DNA from: Niastella koreensis GR20-10 | GTDB lineage: Bacteria; Bacteroidota; Bacteroidia; Chitinophagales; Chitinophagaceae | Direction of reading: 5' to 3' | Assembly: GCF_000246855.1 (NCBI RefSeq) | Contig: NC_016609.1 | Coordinates: 4,216,001-4,280,000 of the forward strand | Length of the DNA: 64,000 nt | Part shown: positions 1 through 8,630 of the stretch, one piece after another | Position numbering within the stretch: the stretch's first letter is position 1 | How the letters are laid out: every line of letters begins with the position of its first letter | The notes under the pieces: model-generated | Databases searched by the model: none | What the model was told of the DNA's origin: nothing | Seen by the model: only the letters and a program-made list of their open reading frames with translations | Made by a program: the position numbers and the translations under genes

Positions 1-985
1 ATAGTTATTGATTATTTTTACCTTGCCACTGGTAAGCTTTACCTTACACTTTCTACAGGTGCCTGTTTTTATCCTGATCGCCTACCTGGAAGATAAAATA
101 CCACTCCTCTATTTCTGTAACAACAAGAGCGCCAGAAACCGGAATAAAAGACATTGTAATTATTTTTACAATAAACTTCTTCATTAGAACTGAAAATAAA
201 TAAAGACCAAGTTTTCTTTTTGAATAATGGCATTCAACAGGGATAATTCGGTGTTAGGGAAGGCAATAGAAAAACCGTAAACGAAAATAACTGGAAATAA
301 GTAACAAAATATTTTGCCAATGCAACCACTTGCTAAAAATAAGCCAGTAAAAGCCAAACACTATTAGCAGAAACACCAAAAATGGAAGTAATTGAATAAC
401 ATTTGCTTTTGAATATTGGTATTTAACAGTAATCTAAATTTAATAAAAAAAGCATTCTGATGAATGTTTTTCGTTATGATCTAGATCATGAATCAACGTC
501 TATTCAATCCTCTTGATTCTCATGTCTAATTTATAAATAGCTTCCGATGCGGTGATGAATAATTTATTTCGTTGTTTACAGTAAAATTCAACATTGGCTG
601 TCCATTTTACTGGGAATATCTCGAAAACCCATCGGCATCATTTGTGCTTACGCTGTTAAAAAACATATACAAGGCAGAAGTATAACTATATATCTTGAAA
701 ATGAGAATATAGATGATGATCTGGGAATTCAATACCAGGGTAAAGTATTGTTTTGAATAAGCCAAAATATTGACTTTAAGCAGTATATTTTTCGATTTAT
801 ATGTATTTGCTTAATTTAGTTAGTACTTATTTCTTTCCTGCTTGCTTGTTAGCCTTATTATAGTAGCGTCGTATTTTACTTATCTGTCTCCCTTATTTTT
901 TCAACTTTAATCCTGTGTTACACCAATAATAGAAAAATAATATTGAACAAGTAATAACATGGAGATTACAGCTTCTACTTAAAAT
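1..985. other. Region without a convincing gene
   Basis: No complete gene is supported here. An open frame on the plus strand from about 553 to 756 has no start codon and ends in a hydrophilic acidic tail; it could be the 3' scrap of a lost gene. A 43-codon minus-strand frame near 189-58 starts with a basic-hydrophobic segment but nothing else supports it. The AT-rich stretch just before 986 probably holds the promoter of the carbamoyltransferase. Confidence 0.5.
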
Positions 986-991
986 ATGTTT

Positions 992-2752
992 ATGAATATT
1001 CTTGGAATCAATTTTTATTATCATGACTCCACTGCCTGTATTGTGTCTGACGGACATCTTGCGATTGCAATTGAGGAAGAACGACTCACTAGGAAAAAAC
1101 ATTCCACGGACTTTCCAATTAATGCCATAAATAAATGCATGGAGGTGGCTGGGTTAACACCTGCCGACATTGATTATGTTGCTGTATCTGTTGACCCAAC
1201 TTTGTGCATGGGGAAAAAATTATTTTATGGCGTGAGGCATTTGCGGCGAAGCCGACAATTCATTTGGCAGGAACTGATGATGAATTTGCTTTGGAAGCGC
1301 AAGCGTTTTTTCAATTGGTACGAGACTTTTTTCAAGGAAGCCCATAAACCGCCGGTTTATTATATTCCTCATCACCTATCGCACGTTGTCGGTACGTTTT
1401 TAATTTCACATTACCAAAGTGCTGCGCTCCTGTCAGTAGACGGTTCGGGTGAATGGGCGACGACCTTTATGGGCAAGGCAAAAGATTGCAGTTATACCTG
1501 TTATCGACAGGACTATTTTCCTATGTCGCTGGGTGCAGTATATGAAGCTGCCACCCAATTCTGCGGTTTCATTCCGAACTACGATGAGGGAAAAACGATG
1601 GGGCTTGCGCCTTTAGGCAACCCACAAAAGTATTATGACATAGTTTCCAAGCTATTTTGGATCAATGATGATTTATCTATAGGGGTAGATCTTAGTTATT
1701 TTCGATACCAATATTATTCTGCTGTGCGGTACAGTTCCAAATTTGTAGAGGTTTTCGGGGCGCCTCGCAATAAAGACAAACGAGCCAAATTCGAGCAGCA
1801 TCATCTGGATGTTGCCGCTGCCTTTCAGCTTCATTTGGAAGAATGTATGCTCAAACTTGCCCGCGGACTGCATCAAAAGACAGGAGAGGATTATCTGGTT
1901 ATTTCCGGAGGCGTTGCACTTAATAGTGTGGCCAATGGACGAATTGTTCGGGAAAGCGGTTTTATAGACATTTACCTGATGCCGGCAGCCGGGGATAATG
2001 GAACTGCTATTGGTGCTGCTTATTACCTGTACAATTGTATACTAAAAAGCAAGCGCGGTTTTGTACATACAGATCCTTATGTTGGTCCACGTTACAGTAA
2101 CAAGGATATTGAAACTGTTATCAGCTCCTGCAAATTGTCCGCAACATATTTTGCCAATATAGAAGAAAAGACGGCTGAAATTCTCCACGAGGGAAAAATA
2201 GTTGGGTGGTACCAGGGTGGCATGGAAATCGGGCCACGGTCGCTCGGTAACCGTAGTATCCTGGCCAATCCAACCCTAAAATACATGAAAGATAAAGTGA
2301 ATGCAGAAGTGAAACACCGGGAAGCATTTCGCCCCTTTGCACCCTCTTGTCCAATGGAAGATGTTTCAAAATACTTTGAGCAGCATGTCGCCGATCCCTT
2401 TATGCTGAAGGTATGCAATGTACTGCCTGACAAACGCGACTTAGTTCCTGCAATTACGCATGTGGATGGAACGGCTCGTCTGCAAACTATTCATTCTGAT
2501 ACGAATATCAGGTTTCATACCCTGTTAAAGGAGTTTGAAAAACTAAGCGGTGTTCCGGTTTTGCTCAACACAAGTTTTAACGTGATGGGAGAACCAATCG
2601 TAGAATCACCCTATGATGCAATTCGATGTTTTTTCACTACGGGATTGGATTACCTGGTTCTCGGAAATTATATAATTGAAAAAACTTGGAATAAAGAAAA
2701 TGATAAAAGCAAAGGCAGCACTTCTACTACCTTATCCAATTTAGTGGGGTGA
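992..2752 (+). CDS. Carbamoyltransferase, NodU/CmcH family
   Basis: Predicted ATP-dependent O-carbamoyltransferase acting on a sugar, antibiotic-like or nodulation-factor-like acceptor with carbamoyl phosphate. The N-terminal half is an ASKHA-type fold: it opens with ILGINFYYHDSTACI, has a PHHLSHV motif near residue 128 and SVDGSGEW near 150. The C-terminal domain has GPRSLGNRSILANP near residue 412 and LLNTSFNVMGEPIV near 530, both family hallmarks. Length of about 586 residues is normal. I prefer the ATG at 992 to the one at 986 because the conserved sequence begins there. The last 22 residues after LGNYIIEK look foreign: they are translated from a terminator-like repeat also found at 3237. 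The gene is alone, with no biosynthetic partner in view, so the acceptor is unknown. Confidence 0.9.
   Translation: MNILGINFYYHDSTACIVSDGHLAIAIEEERLTRKKHSTDFPINAINKCMEVAGLTPADIDYVAVSVDPTLCMGKKLFYGVRHLRRSRQFIWQELMMNLLWKRKRFFNWYETFFKEAHKPPVYYIPHHLSHVVGTFLISHYQSAALLSVDGSGEWATTFMGKAKDCSYTCYRQDYFPMSLGAVYEAATQFCGFIPNYDEGKTMGLAPLGNPQKYYDIVSKLFWINDDLSIGVDLSYFRYQYYSAVRYSSKFVEVFGAPRNKDKRAKFEQHHLDVAAAFQLHLEECMLKLARGLHQKTGEDYLVISGGVALNSVANGRIVRESGFIDIYLMPAAGDNGTAIGAAYYLYNCILKSKRGFVHTDPYVGPRYSNKDIETVISSCKLSATYFANIEEKTAEILHEGKIVGWYQGGMEIGPRSLGNRSILANPTLKYMKDKVNAEVKHREAFRPFAPSCPMEDVSKYFEQHVADPFMLKVCNVLPDKRDLVPAITHVDGTARLQTIHSDTNIRFHTLLKEFEKLSGVPVLLNTSFNVMGEPIVESPYDAIRCFFTTGLDYLVLGNYIIEKTWNKENDKSKGSTSTTLSNLVG
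2711..2752. repeat. Degenerate terminator / tRNA-end repeat, copy 1
   Basis: An imperfect hairpin (AAGGCAGCAC... to ACTACCTT) followed by TCCAATTTAGTGGGG closely matches the better-preserved copy at 3237-3296. Here it forms the 3' end of the carbamoyltransferase reading frame. Confidence 0.5.
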
Positions 2753-2829
2753 ATTGTTTCCAAAGGAAACATATCGAAGAATAAGCAAGCCAACATTCCT
2801 TAGATATTCAAGAATATTTTGGTGTAGGT

Positions 2830-3165
2830 TTGAATCTACAAAAACAGATGGTACTACTTTTTGAGTTTTCTGACATACGTTTTATACTGGGCAAGGGGAT
2901 AACTCATAAATATAGTCTTTTTCTGACAGCAAATTATATCCGACTGCGAACTAAACTGGCGAAGGAAAGAGAAGATGCTTTGAAAGTTTTATCAAATCTT
3001 GATGTAGAAAGTTCTAACCTGAAAACATACTTCCGCGAAGGCATAACACTTTCCACAAACTCACTACCAGTTGGGATTCCAGCCCGATACCCGCAAAGAA
3101 GAAACTACAAAAATTCGTGTTTCCCGAAAGAGCGACCTATAATCGCGAAAAAGGTCTATTTCTAA
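2830..3165 (+). pseudogene. Unrecognised gene remnant
   Basis: A 111-codon frame with a start at 2830 and a mixed, partly basic composition. A second open frame overlaps its end (from 3117) and reads into the following terminator repeat, so a longer gene may have been broken by a frameshift near 3100. I do not recognise the family. It lies between two copies of the terminator/tRNA-end repeat, which suggests residue of an insertion or rearrangement rather than a working gene. Confidence 0.3.
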
Positions 3166-3236
3166 CCTCTAAGGTAAATACGCTCTTTGAGCCAATCCCG
3201 CGCCTGAACAGCATTTCAGAAAGTGATAAAAATAAA

Positions 3237-3296
3237 CAAGGCAGCATTTCTGCTGCCTTGTCCAATTTAGTCGAAACAACTGGATTCGAACCTCCA
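3237..3296. repeat. Terminator hairpin plus tRNA 3'-end scar, copy 2
   Basis: A perfect hairpin (CAAGGCAGCA / TGCTGCCTTG, 3237-3260) is followed by TCGAAACAACTGGATTCGAACC. Read on the minus strand this contains GGTTCGAATCCAG, the T-arm of a tRNA, followed by an acceptor-like end and then a terminator. The D-arm and anticodon arm are absent, so it is a 3'-end scar and not a tRNA gene. Confidence 0.55.
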
Positions 3297-3302
3297 TATA
3301 AT

Positions 3303-3641
3303 TTAATAAGTCACTGTCAGTAGAGTTTCCCTGGTGACAATTTCTTCCTGTTTTGTGCCCAGCACTTTTTTCAGAATCCGCCGGTTATTTTTCAGTGCCT
3401 TCTCTATGCGTATGATCTCGTTTCTCGACTCAGCTTTCTGGTTATTATGATATTCATTCTTACACCCTTCTGAGCAGAATTTACGGTCGGCCCTACCCTG
3501 TTTGATCGGCCCTTGACACTGCTGGCATTGACGAGCGGCGGGACAGCAGCACCATTTTTGCCTGCGTACGGTTTTGCCACGACAAGCGCCATTACGAAAA
3601 GGTTGGTGTCCGCTGCGACCTTCCGCAAGCTCCAGGCGCAT
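3303..3641 (-). pseudogene. Truncated small zinc-ribbon protein
   Basis: The conserved part is a four-cysteine ribbon, CQQCQGPIKQGRADRKFC followed by SEGCKNEYHNN, then a basic helix with LKNNRRILKKVL. This matches a small Bacteroidota protein family that normally continues into a Tyr-rich C-terminal domain of about 50 residues, which is missing here. The N-terminal 35 codons upstream of the ribbon look non-coding, so the start is uncertain. The 3' truncation lies next to the tRNA-end scar at 3237-3296, consistent with loss of the end during a rearrangement. Confidence 0.5.
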
Positions 3642-3798
3642 GCTCTTCGATATACATAACGGCTAAGCCATCATTTAAATGACCATTGCGAGCGCTATTT
3701 TTTTCAAGTTATTTCACAGTCTATCGTGTACACCTGCCAGGTTCGTTTCGTTTTTGGCGGCAGGAGTAACACGACTAAACGCCTGCTCATAAACTTGA

Positions 3799-4068
3799 GC
3801 AAGTGACTCAAGAAAGGAAAAATATTATTATTATGGACAGTTAGGATATGCATTAAAAGATCAAAGTAATCCAGATTGGTGTGAGGCAAAAAAATGTTTT
3901 GATATAGCAATACATATCCTTGGAGAACACGATGAGTACAGTGAGTATTTTTACTATGATTTTAATCGAGCGATTTGCTTAATTAAAACAGACCTACAGT
4001 TTTCAAATTCTAAACCGGTGGCTGACGAATACCTTTTGCACAATAGTAATTCTATTACACTTTACTGA
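3799..4068 (+). pseudogene. TPR-like gene fragment without a start
   Basis: A continuous plus-strand frame of about 89 codons ends at TGA 4066-4068. It has no start codon after the upstream stop at 3796. The translation reads like helical repeat protein (YYYYGQLGYALKDQ, then WCEAKKCFDIAIHIL and FYYDFNRAICL), similar in style to tetratricopeptide repeats. It is probably the 3' end of a gene lost at its 5' side, just before the cassette-like region. Confidence 0.45.
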
Positions 4069-4202
4069 CAACAACACTTTCAAATTATATAATATCAACA
4101 TATAAACACATTTATCTTCTTTCCCATATAAGATGTTGCAGATTTCGTTATACATCACACTTCAAAAATCATCAAATTGGCAGACAACTGATCTTAATAG
4201 TT

Positions 4203-4278
4203 GTTTCATGTGTACAGTTAAAATATTATATTACATTCATTTAATTGTACGCCTATAACTCCAATACAACTGTTAGCC
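4203..4278 (+). other. attC-like recombination site before cassette 1
   Basis: The segment ends in core GTTAGCC (4272-4278), followed 8 bases later by the ATG at 4287. The preceding arm TTTAATTGTACGCCTATAAC...CCAATACAACT is nearly repeated before 4961, 6646 and 7334. The site from 4203 also matches 6577-6652 over most of its length. The core fits the integron consensus GTTRRRY. Confidence 0.6.
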
Positions 4279-4286
4279 GTAACTCA

Positions 4287-4862
4287 ATGCCACCTAAAAG
4301 AAAATATCTTTTTGTCTCAATTGCAATCATTCTATTTATTGGTTTGACTGTTGTTTTTAAGCCAGACCTTTTACTGAGTGGTAGAATGTTGTATAGTCTG
4401 GGACTGAACAAATATAACACAAGTGACCACGGGGATTATTACGATGATGATAAAATCAAATCCGCAGCTTGGTACTTCGAAAAAGCCATTGGCAAGGGAT
4501 TAAAAACCCGAGACGTATTTGACAAACTTGCTCTTTGTTATTTAGTCCTTGACGACGAGAGGAATGCCGATAGAGCTTTTACAATGGGTTTGGAGTATTT
4601 TCCGAAGGACGCAGAATTCTATTTTTATCGGGGCAACAGCCGTAAAGAAATAAAATATTTCAAAGGTGCTCTTGCTGACTACAGCGCAGTGATTGAAGTT
4701 CAACCAACCTTCGAGTATATCAGCGACGCATACTATTACAGAGGAGCAATGTCCTATTTGCTCGGTGACACGATAAGAGCCGAAACTGATAGGATAATCG
4801 CCCAAAAAGGTAAGGATCACGAATTGAGAACTTATGCAGATTATTGCCAGTTGTTCAAATGA
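4287..4862 (+). CDS. Membrane-anchored TPR protein (cassette gene 1)
   Basis: About 191 residues. It starts with a short basic stretch and a hydrophobic segment (residues 10-30), so it is probably anchored in the inner membrane by its N-terminus. The rest is two to three tetratricopeptide-like repeats: AAWYFEKAIGKGLKTRDVFD, then DERNADRAFTMGLEYFPKDA, then GALADYSAVIEVQP. I chose ATG 4287 because it follows the GTTAGCC core by 8 bases; the longer frame from 4245 reads through the attC-like arm. The gene ends at 4862, 6 bases before GGCTAAC, the exact complement of its upstream core. It is likely a protein-protein interaction module of unknown function. Confidence 0.75.
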   Translation: MPPKRKYLFVSIAIILFIGLTVVFKPDLLLSGRMLYSLGLNKYNTSDHGDYYDDDKIKSAAWYFEKAIGKGLKTRDVFDKLALCYLVLDDERNADRAFTMGLEYFPKDAEFYFYRGNSRKEIKYFKGALADYSAVIEVQPTFEYISDAYYYRGAMSYLLGDTIRAETDRIIAQKGKDHELRTYADYCQLFK

Positions 4863-4868
4863 GCATAC

Positions 4869-5027
4869 GGCTAACAGCATTTTTGCGATAGGCTGGCAGA
4901 CGGAATAAATTACATTTATTTAACTGAACGCCTGTACCGCCAATACAACTTTTGTACGGCCAAGTGCAGTGCTGTGGGCAGACGTAACACGGATTTCCGC
5001 CACATCGTAGATTTTTCAACGTTAGCG
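4869..5027 (+). other. attC-like site between cassettes 1 and 2
   Basis: Starts with GGCTAAC (4869-4875), the exact reverse complement of the core opening cassette 1, and ends with core GTTAGCG (5021-5027). Inside lies the repeated arm TTTAACTGAACGCCTGTACC...CCAATACAACT (4916-4950) and a second GC-richer segment with CCGCCACATCG. It may be two partly deleted sites in tandem. Confidence 0.6.
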
Positions 5028-5082
5028 GCAACCCTAAAATGTTACCATCTTCAATTCAAGATGGACAAGACACAATAGCCTT

Positions 5083-5625
5083 ATGAGAAAATTTGCAGTT
5101 TCTAGTGCGACAATATTTATTTCAATTCTTCTCGCTGGATTTTATGGTATTCTTCACGACCAAGTAACTTATACCATTGCTCCTGAGTATTTCACGAAAT
5201 TCAAGTATGACCAGTTTGGTTTTGAACCACAGTGGTTCGGCGGACACAGACAGACAGTAGCAGTCATTGGTTTCCTGGCAACTTGGTGGACTGGTATTTT
5301 CATCGGTCTTGGGCTTGGTTTGACCGCACTCATTTTCAGAGACCACAAGACAATGCGCAGAGCGATACAGAAAGCTGTTGTCGTGACCTTTTGCTTCGCT
5401 GTAGCGACGGGAGTTTTCGGTTTCTTTTATGGCAGGTTTGTTTTGACAAAAACAGGCGTTGACTGGTGGCTACCCGACAACCTGGTGGACAAGAATGCTT
5501 TCATTACAGTTGGCTCCATTCACAACTTTAGTTACTTGGGTGAACTACTTGGACTTGTTGCAGGAATATACTATTTGGTGCGACTGAATAAGTTGCAAAG
5601 ACGACAAGCAATTGAAGCAGTTTAA
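5083..5625 (+). CDS. Integral membrane protein of unknown function (cassette gene 2)
   Basis: 180 residues with four predicted membrane segments (about 5-25, 60-85, 98-120 and 148-168) and short loops. A large soluble or periplasmic loop after segment 1 contains an APEYFTKFKYDQFGF stretch. No catalytic motif is visible. The start is the ATG at 5083, 55 bases after the GTTAGCG core. I do not recognise the family, though the style is common among small Bacteroidota membrane proteins found next to attC-like repeats. Confidence 0.75.
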   Translation: MRKFAVSSATIFISILLAGFYGILHDQVTYTIAPEYFTKFKYDQFGFEPQWFGGHRQTVAVIGFLATWWTGIFIGLGLGLTALIFRDHKTMRRAIQKAVVVTFCFAVATGVFGFFYGRFVLTKTGVDWWLPDNLVDKNAFITVGSIHNFSYLGELLGLVAGIYYLVRLNKLQRRQAIEAV

Positions 5626-5650
5626 ACGTGTTGGGTGACGAAGGATATGC

Positions 5651-5657
5651 CACTAAC
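5651..5657 (+). other. Degenerate cassette 2 end (attC R''-like box)
   Basis: CACTAAC differs at one base from CGCTAAC, the expected complement of the GTTAGCG core at 5021. It sits 25 bases past the stop of gene 2. The rest of the site seems to be missing, since gene 3 begins about 30 bases later with no GTTRRRY core in between. Confidence 0.4.
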
Positions 5658-5688
5658 GTTTTTATGACAAAATCATTAAATAAGGCTT

Positions 5689-6357
5689 TTGAAAAACACA
5701 TTTTTGATAATTATTACGGCAGTTATTATTGGACTGACATTTTATTACTTCAAGAATATTTATGGCTGGATGGAATTTCGCAAAAACACTGATACGCCAG
5801 TCCAATTTCTTAATAAGACAGTAACCAAAAGAGAAGACTACATAAAGGACAGTTTGAAAATATCAGCCCAATTAAAAGCCCTTTTATTACAACACGAAGA
5901 CTTCTTTAATAGCAGTGAATATTTTGATGGAACAGACATAATCATTGACACAATTATATATAGCCCTGACTTCAATAAATTAGGAGTTTTAGTCCTTACA
6001 AAAAATCCAACCTCAAGACAACTAATGCCGACTGAAAATACATTGTGGTATTACAATGCTACAAGCTATTTGGGCACAAGGCAAGGTGACAGCATAAGTT
6101 TAAGTCGACTGGGGCCAGATTTTACAAATTCCACAGACCAACAAGAGCAATCAAATTATATTAGAGAAGCATGTTTTAGAACGTTTGTATCTAAAGACAC
6201 TACAAAGAAGTATGCCTATAAATACAATCTCAACGACATACGCTTTTGGACATGTACTGTTTGGCAAAAAATAGAAGAGGATAAAGTAAAAAAAAGGGAA
6301 TTTGAGGAAGAGAAAATAAAACATCCAGAAAATATCTATGAACCGCCCAAACAATAG
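5689..6357 (+). CDS. Membrane-anchored hypothetical protein (cassette gene 3)
   Basis: 222 residues from a TTG start at 5689. Residues 1-22 form one hydrophobic segment preceded by a lysine, giving an N-terminal anchor or uncleaved signal. The remainder is soluble, with a charged coiled-coil C-terminus (KIEEDKVKKREFEEEKIKH). No known motif is seen. An ATG at 5663 lies in another frame that soon stops. It is placed between degenerate cassette ends and reads in the same direction as the other cassette genes. Confidence 0.65.
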   Translation: MKNTFLIIITAVIIGLTFYYFKNIYGWMEFRKNTDTPVQFLNKTVTKREDYIKDSLKISAQLKALLLQHEDFFNSSEYFDGTDIIIDTIIYSPDFNKLGVLVLTKNPTSRQLMPTENTLWYYNATSYLGTRQGDSISLSRLGPDFTNSTDQQEQSNYIREACFRTFVSKDTTKKYAYKYNLNDIRFWTCTVWQKIEEDKVKKREFEEEKIKHPENIYEPPKQ

Positions 6358-6365
6358 TACAGCAG

Positions 6366-6652
6366 CCAACATCGGTTTTGCGCAAAAGTGGTTGATGGAA
6401 AACCAGTCAGCTTGGTAATACAAATCATCGGCAGTTTCAGGCTTGACAAGTAAGCTAATTAAATAGTAACCACGCATTGTACTAACGCGACTGTATACCA
6501 ACCTTTCGCTTATAAATAGTGAAAGCAAGCACTTTCAAATCATAAAACATCAACATGTTTATGTTCTTTAGCAGTTGTTTTATACGTACATTTAAAATAT
6601 TATATTACATCCATTTAACTGTACGCAGATAACGTCAACACAACCGTTGGCG
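6366..6652 (+). other. attC-like site between cassettes 3 and 4
   Basis: Begins at AGCCAACATCGGTTTTGCGC just past the stop of gene 3 and ends in core GTTGGCG (6646-6652). Positions 6577-6645 closely match 4203-4271, including the arm ATTTAACTGTACGC and the spacer ACATTTAAAATATTATATTACAT. The long size suggests two sites or an empty cassette. Confidence 0.55.
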
Positions 6653-7273
6653 GCAACCTTAAATGAAAACTCTTTACAATTGAAAGACGAAATAGCCAAA
6701 CGTTCATTTTACTGCGGATTGACACTATTCTTGTTTAGCTTTCTTTTTGTCTTGCTGAAGGATTTGTCGGTGTTGCTGATTTTGTCAAACATTCTACCAG
6801 GGTTTATATACGGAGCCGTTCTTTGTAAACCCGGAGAAAGCGGGTTGGATCTGAAACGCTTATCCTTCATTGTTTTATCAGGCGGACTTTTCATTTTTGT
6901 GGCTTGGGTCGCAACCGGGTATTCATTTTTTGGAAACAATACCAATATGACTTTCTCATTGGGAAGTGTCATTGGTTCAACTGTTCTCTTTCTTTTGTAT
7001 TACTACTTAGTTGACAACCATCTTCAACTTGGTAGAGGTCTCATAGTCACAACTTTGACTGGACTACTTTCGTCAGTACCGCCATTTATAGGTGACACAA
7101 TAGAGAAGCAAATAAACGATTTGGACGTAAGAGGAAATGTAAGCTTGAGCTTTACTCTTTTGATATTTGTCGTATGGCAAACCCTATTTGGTTGGGCACT
7201 TACGAACTGCCGAAAGGCAGCCGCCAACAGCGGTTTGGCGTCAGTGGGGCACGAAGAGCAGAATATCAGCTAA
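6647..7273 (+). CDS. Polytopic membrane protein (cassette gene 4)
   Basis: About 208 residues with five to six hydrophobic segments (near 22-40, 42-58, 70-90, 102-122, 128-150 and 168-188). No family recognised. The start is unclear: the open frame begins at a TTG inside the GTTGGCG core, while the ATG at 6663 is out of frame and stops quickly, so either a non-ATG start (for example TTG near 6680) or a small frameshift applies. The last 17 codons run through CGCCAAC (7222-7228), the exact complement of the upstream core, so the reading frame enters the attC-like site. Confidence 0.65.
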   Translation: MAATLNENSLQLKDEIAKRSFYCGLTLFLFSFLFVLLKDLSVLLILSNILPGFIYGAVLCKPGESGLDLKRLSFIVLSGGLFIFVAWVATGYSFFGNNTNMTFSLGSVIGSTVLFLLYYYLVDNHLQLGRGLIVTTLTGLLSSVPPFIGDTIEKQINDLDVRGNVSLSFTLLIFVVWQTLFGWALTNCRKAAANSGLASVGHEEQNIS

Positions 7274-7340
7274 TTGCATCCATCGGCTACTGTTTCATTT
7301 ATTTAACTCTACACCTGTTACACCAATACAACTGTTAGGC
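7222..7340 (+). other. attC-like site between cassettes 4 and 5
   Basis: CGCCAAC (7222-7228) pairs exactly with the core GTTGGCG that opens cassette 4. It forms a hairpin with TTTGGCG just after it. The site ends with the repeated arm ATTTAACTCTACACCTGTTAC...CCAATACAACT and core GTTAGGC (7334-7340). Confidence 0.65.
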
Positions 7341-7346
7341 GCAATT

Positions 7347-7847
7347 ATGGGACAAATAGTACATGCATTTATTGAACATAGGTTGACGCCGGAAGAGATT
7401 CTGAACCTTCCTGACTATTTGCAAAGTGTTTCCGCCAATACTTTAGCTGGGCTGTGGCATTGGACAACGTCAGGTATGAACAAACTGACGTTAGCGGACT
7501 TGTGGACACGAAAAGCTGAATACTTTATTAATAATTCCTGGAGTGAACAGGACTTAGCTCTTTTAGAGAAAGACAATTTGACTTTGCATTTTTCAAGTCC
7601 GCATCTCGTAACGTTTGACAATTCGTTACGTTGGGACACTTACCATAGAAATGAAGAGCTTCGTAAAGGATTTAACTGCTTGAGTAAAGCCATATCATCA
7701 CTACTTAATGCGGTTGACATACTCATCGTACCTGACTTATCAAGTATTGATTTTTATGATGAAAATTTAACAGTAGACGCATACAGACAAAAAGCAAACG
7801 GCAACGAACTATATGCAATTGAGCTTGACTTAATGCGCCTGACATAA
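7347..7847 (+). CDS. Hypothetical soluble protein (cassette gene 5)
   Basis: 166 residues starting at ATG 7347, six bases after the GTTAGGC core. It is soluble, rich in aromatic residues (LAGLWHWTTSGMNKLTLADLW), with no signal peptide or membrane segment. I do not recognise a domain. The final codons and stop fall inside GCCTGAC (7837-7843), which is one base off GCCTAAC, the complement of its own core, so the protein may have been slightly changed at its C-terminus by the cassette boundary. A longer frame from 7167 overlaps gene 4 and the attC-like arm and is not used. Confidence 0.65.
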   Translation: MGQIVHAFIEHRLTPEEILNLPDYLQSVSANTLAGLWHWTTSGMNKLTLADLWTRKAEYFINNSWSEQDLALLEKDNLTLHFSSPHLVTFDNSLRWDTYHRNEELRKGFNCLSKAISSLLNAVDILIVPDLSSIDFYDENLTVDAYRQKANGNELYAIELDLMRLT

Positions 7848-8012
7848 GTATTGCTGCAATTTGGGGCTAGACGCTGTAAGCATCGCCGACAATAAAAAAT
7901 TCAGCTTCCCTTCCGGCTCGATGTTATAAATTTGGCTGAGGAACAAAACATCAGCAGCGTTCATATTATCGAAGCGTTCGATAAGAACCTTAATGGTGTC
8001 GCTAATTGACAT
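7830..8012 (-). CDS. Small hypothetical protein
   Basis: 60 residues, predicted helical and soluble. Starts at 8012, 26 bases after the stop of the fragment at 8039-8259, so the two may once have formed a pair. No family recognised. Its 3' end overlaps the stop of cassette gene 5 on the other strand. It could equally be the remnant of a larger locus. Confidence 0.4.
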   Translation of the reverse strand: MSISDTIKVLIERFDNMNAADVLFLSQIYNIEPEGKLNFLLSAMLTASSPKLQQYLCQAH

Positions 8013-8038
8013 CTATTGATAATGTTTGCGTTTGCTGT

Positions 8039-8259
8039 TCATTCTTTAACACAAGGGTATATTTTCCCTTTTTGTAAAATCAGCGTTTTGTTTTCCCTGG
8101 CGTGGTTCAATTTTACAACGTCACAGGAAATAGGAATTGCGGTATCTTCTCCGGTTGCATAGGCAAGCGCCAGCAATGGATATTTGATGGTTACCTTTTC
8201 GCGCAATACAAAAAAGGCTTTACGTTCACGGTTAAGTAATAACCAGTTGGGTCGGCCAT
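8039..8259 (-). pseudogene. Frameshifted small gene
   Basis: An open frame without a start ends at TGA 8041-8039 and reads FVLREKVTIKYPLLALAYATGED, then SCDVVKLNHARENKTLILQKG. An ATG at 8259 opens a neighbouring frame that joins this one at a run of six T near 8210, which suggests a single-base frameshift in a protein of about 73 residues. Not recognised. Confidence 0.35.
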
Positions 8260-8630
8260 TTATTTATGTTGTATGGGCATGATAAACCAATACATCTACC
8301 AAACTATCCCGGGCCAGACCGTTATACACTGATTTCTGCTTATTACGCGCGACAATGCAAAAAATGGATCAATAATCTAAAACTGAACCCATTTAATTTA
8401 TTAAAATTTGCATTAGCTGCAATTATAAGTCATAACTCGGCTATTACATCACACCATAGGCAGCTTCACTTCATAGACAACGGAAATTTAAACGCCATAT
8501 CCTCCGCAGACCGGAAGCACTTCCCGATTTCATAAAGCTTCAAATCACATTGATGTTCTGCTTTTGTAAATTTATATCAGTACCTTACGTAAGGTATCAA
8601 AACAAACGATAAGGTTCGTTTAAAATATTT

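Noticed and set aside
4203..7340. Intergenic repeats as simple terminators or REP-type elements
   Set aside because: The boxes at the two ends of each cassette are complementary to each other and differ between cassettes, which plain terminators or REP copies would not explain.
8266..8535. 89-codon plus-strand frame
   Set aside because: Composition unlike a protein, no family, and in a debris region; the start overlaps the end of a minus-strand fragment.
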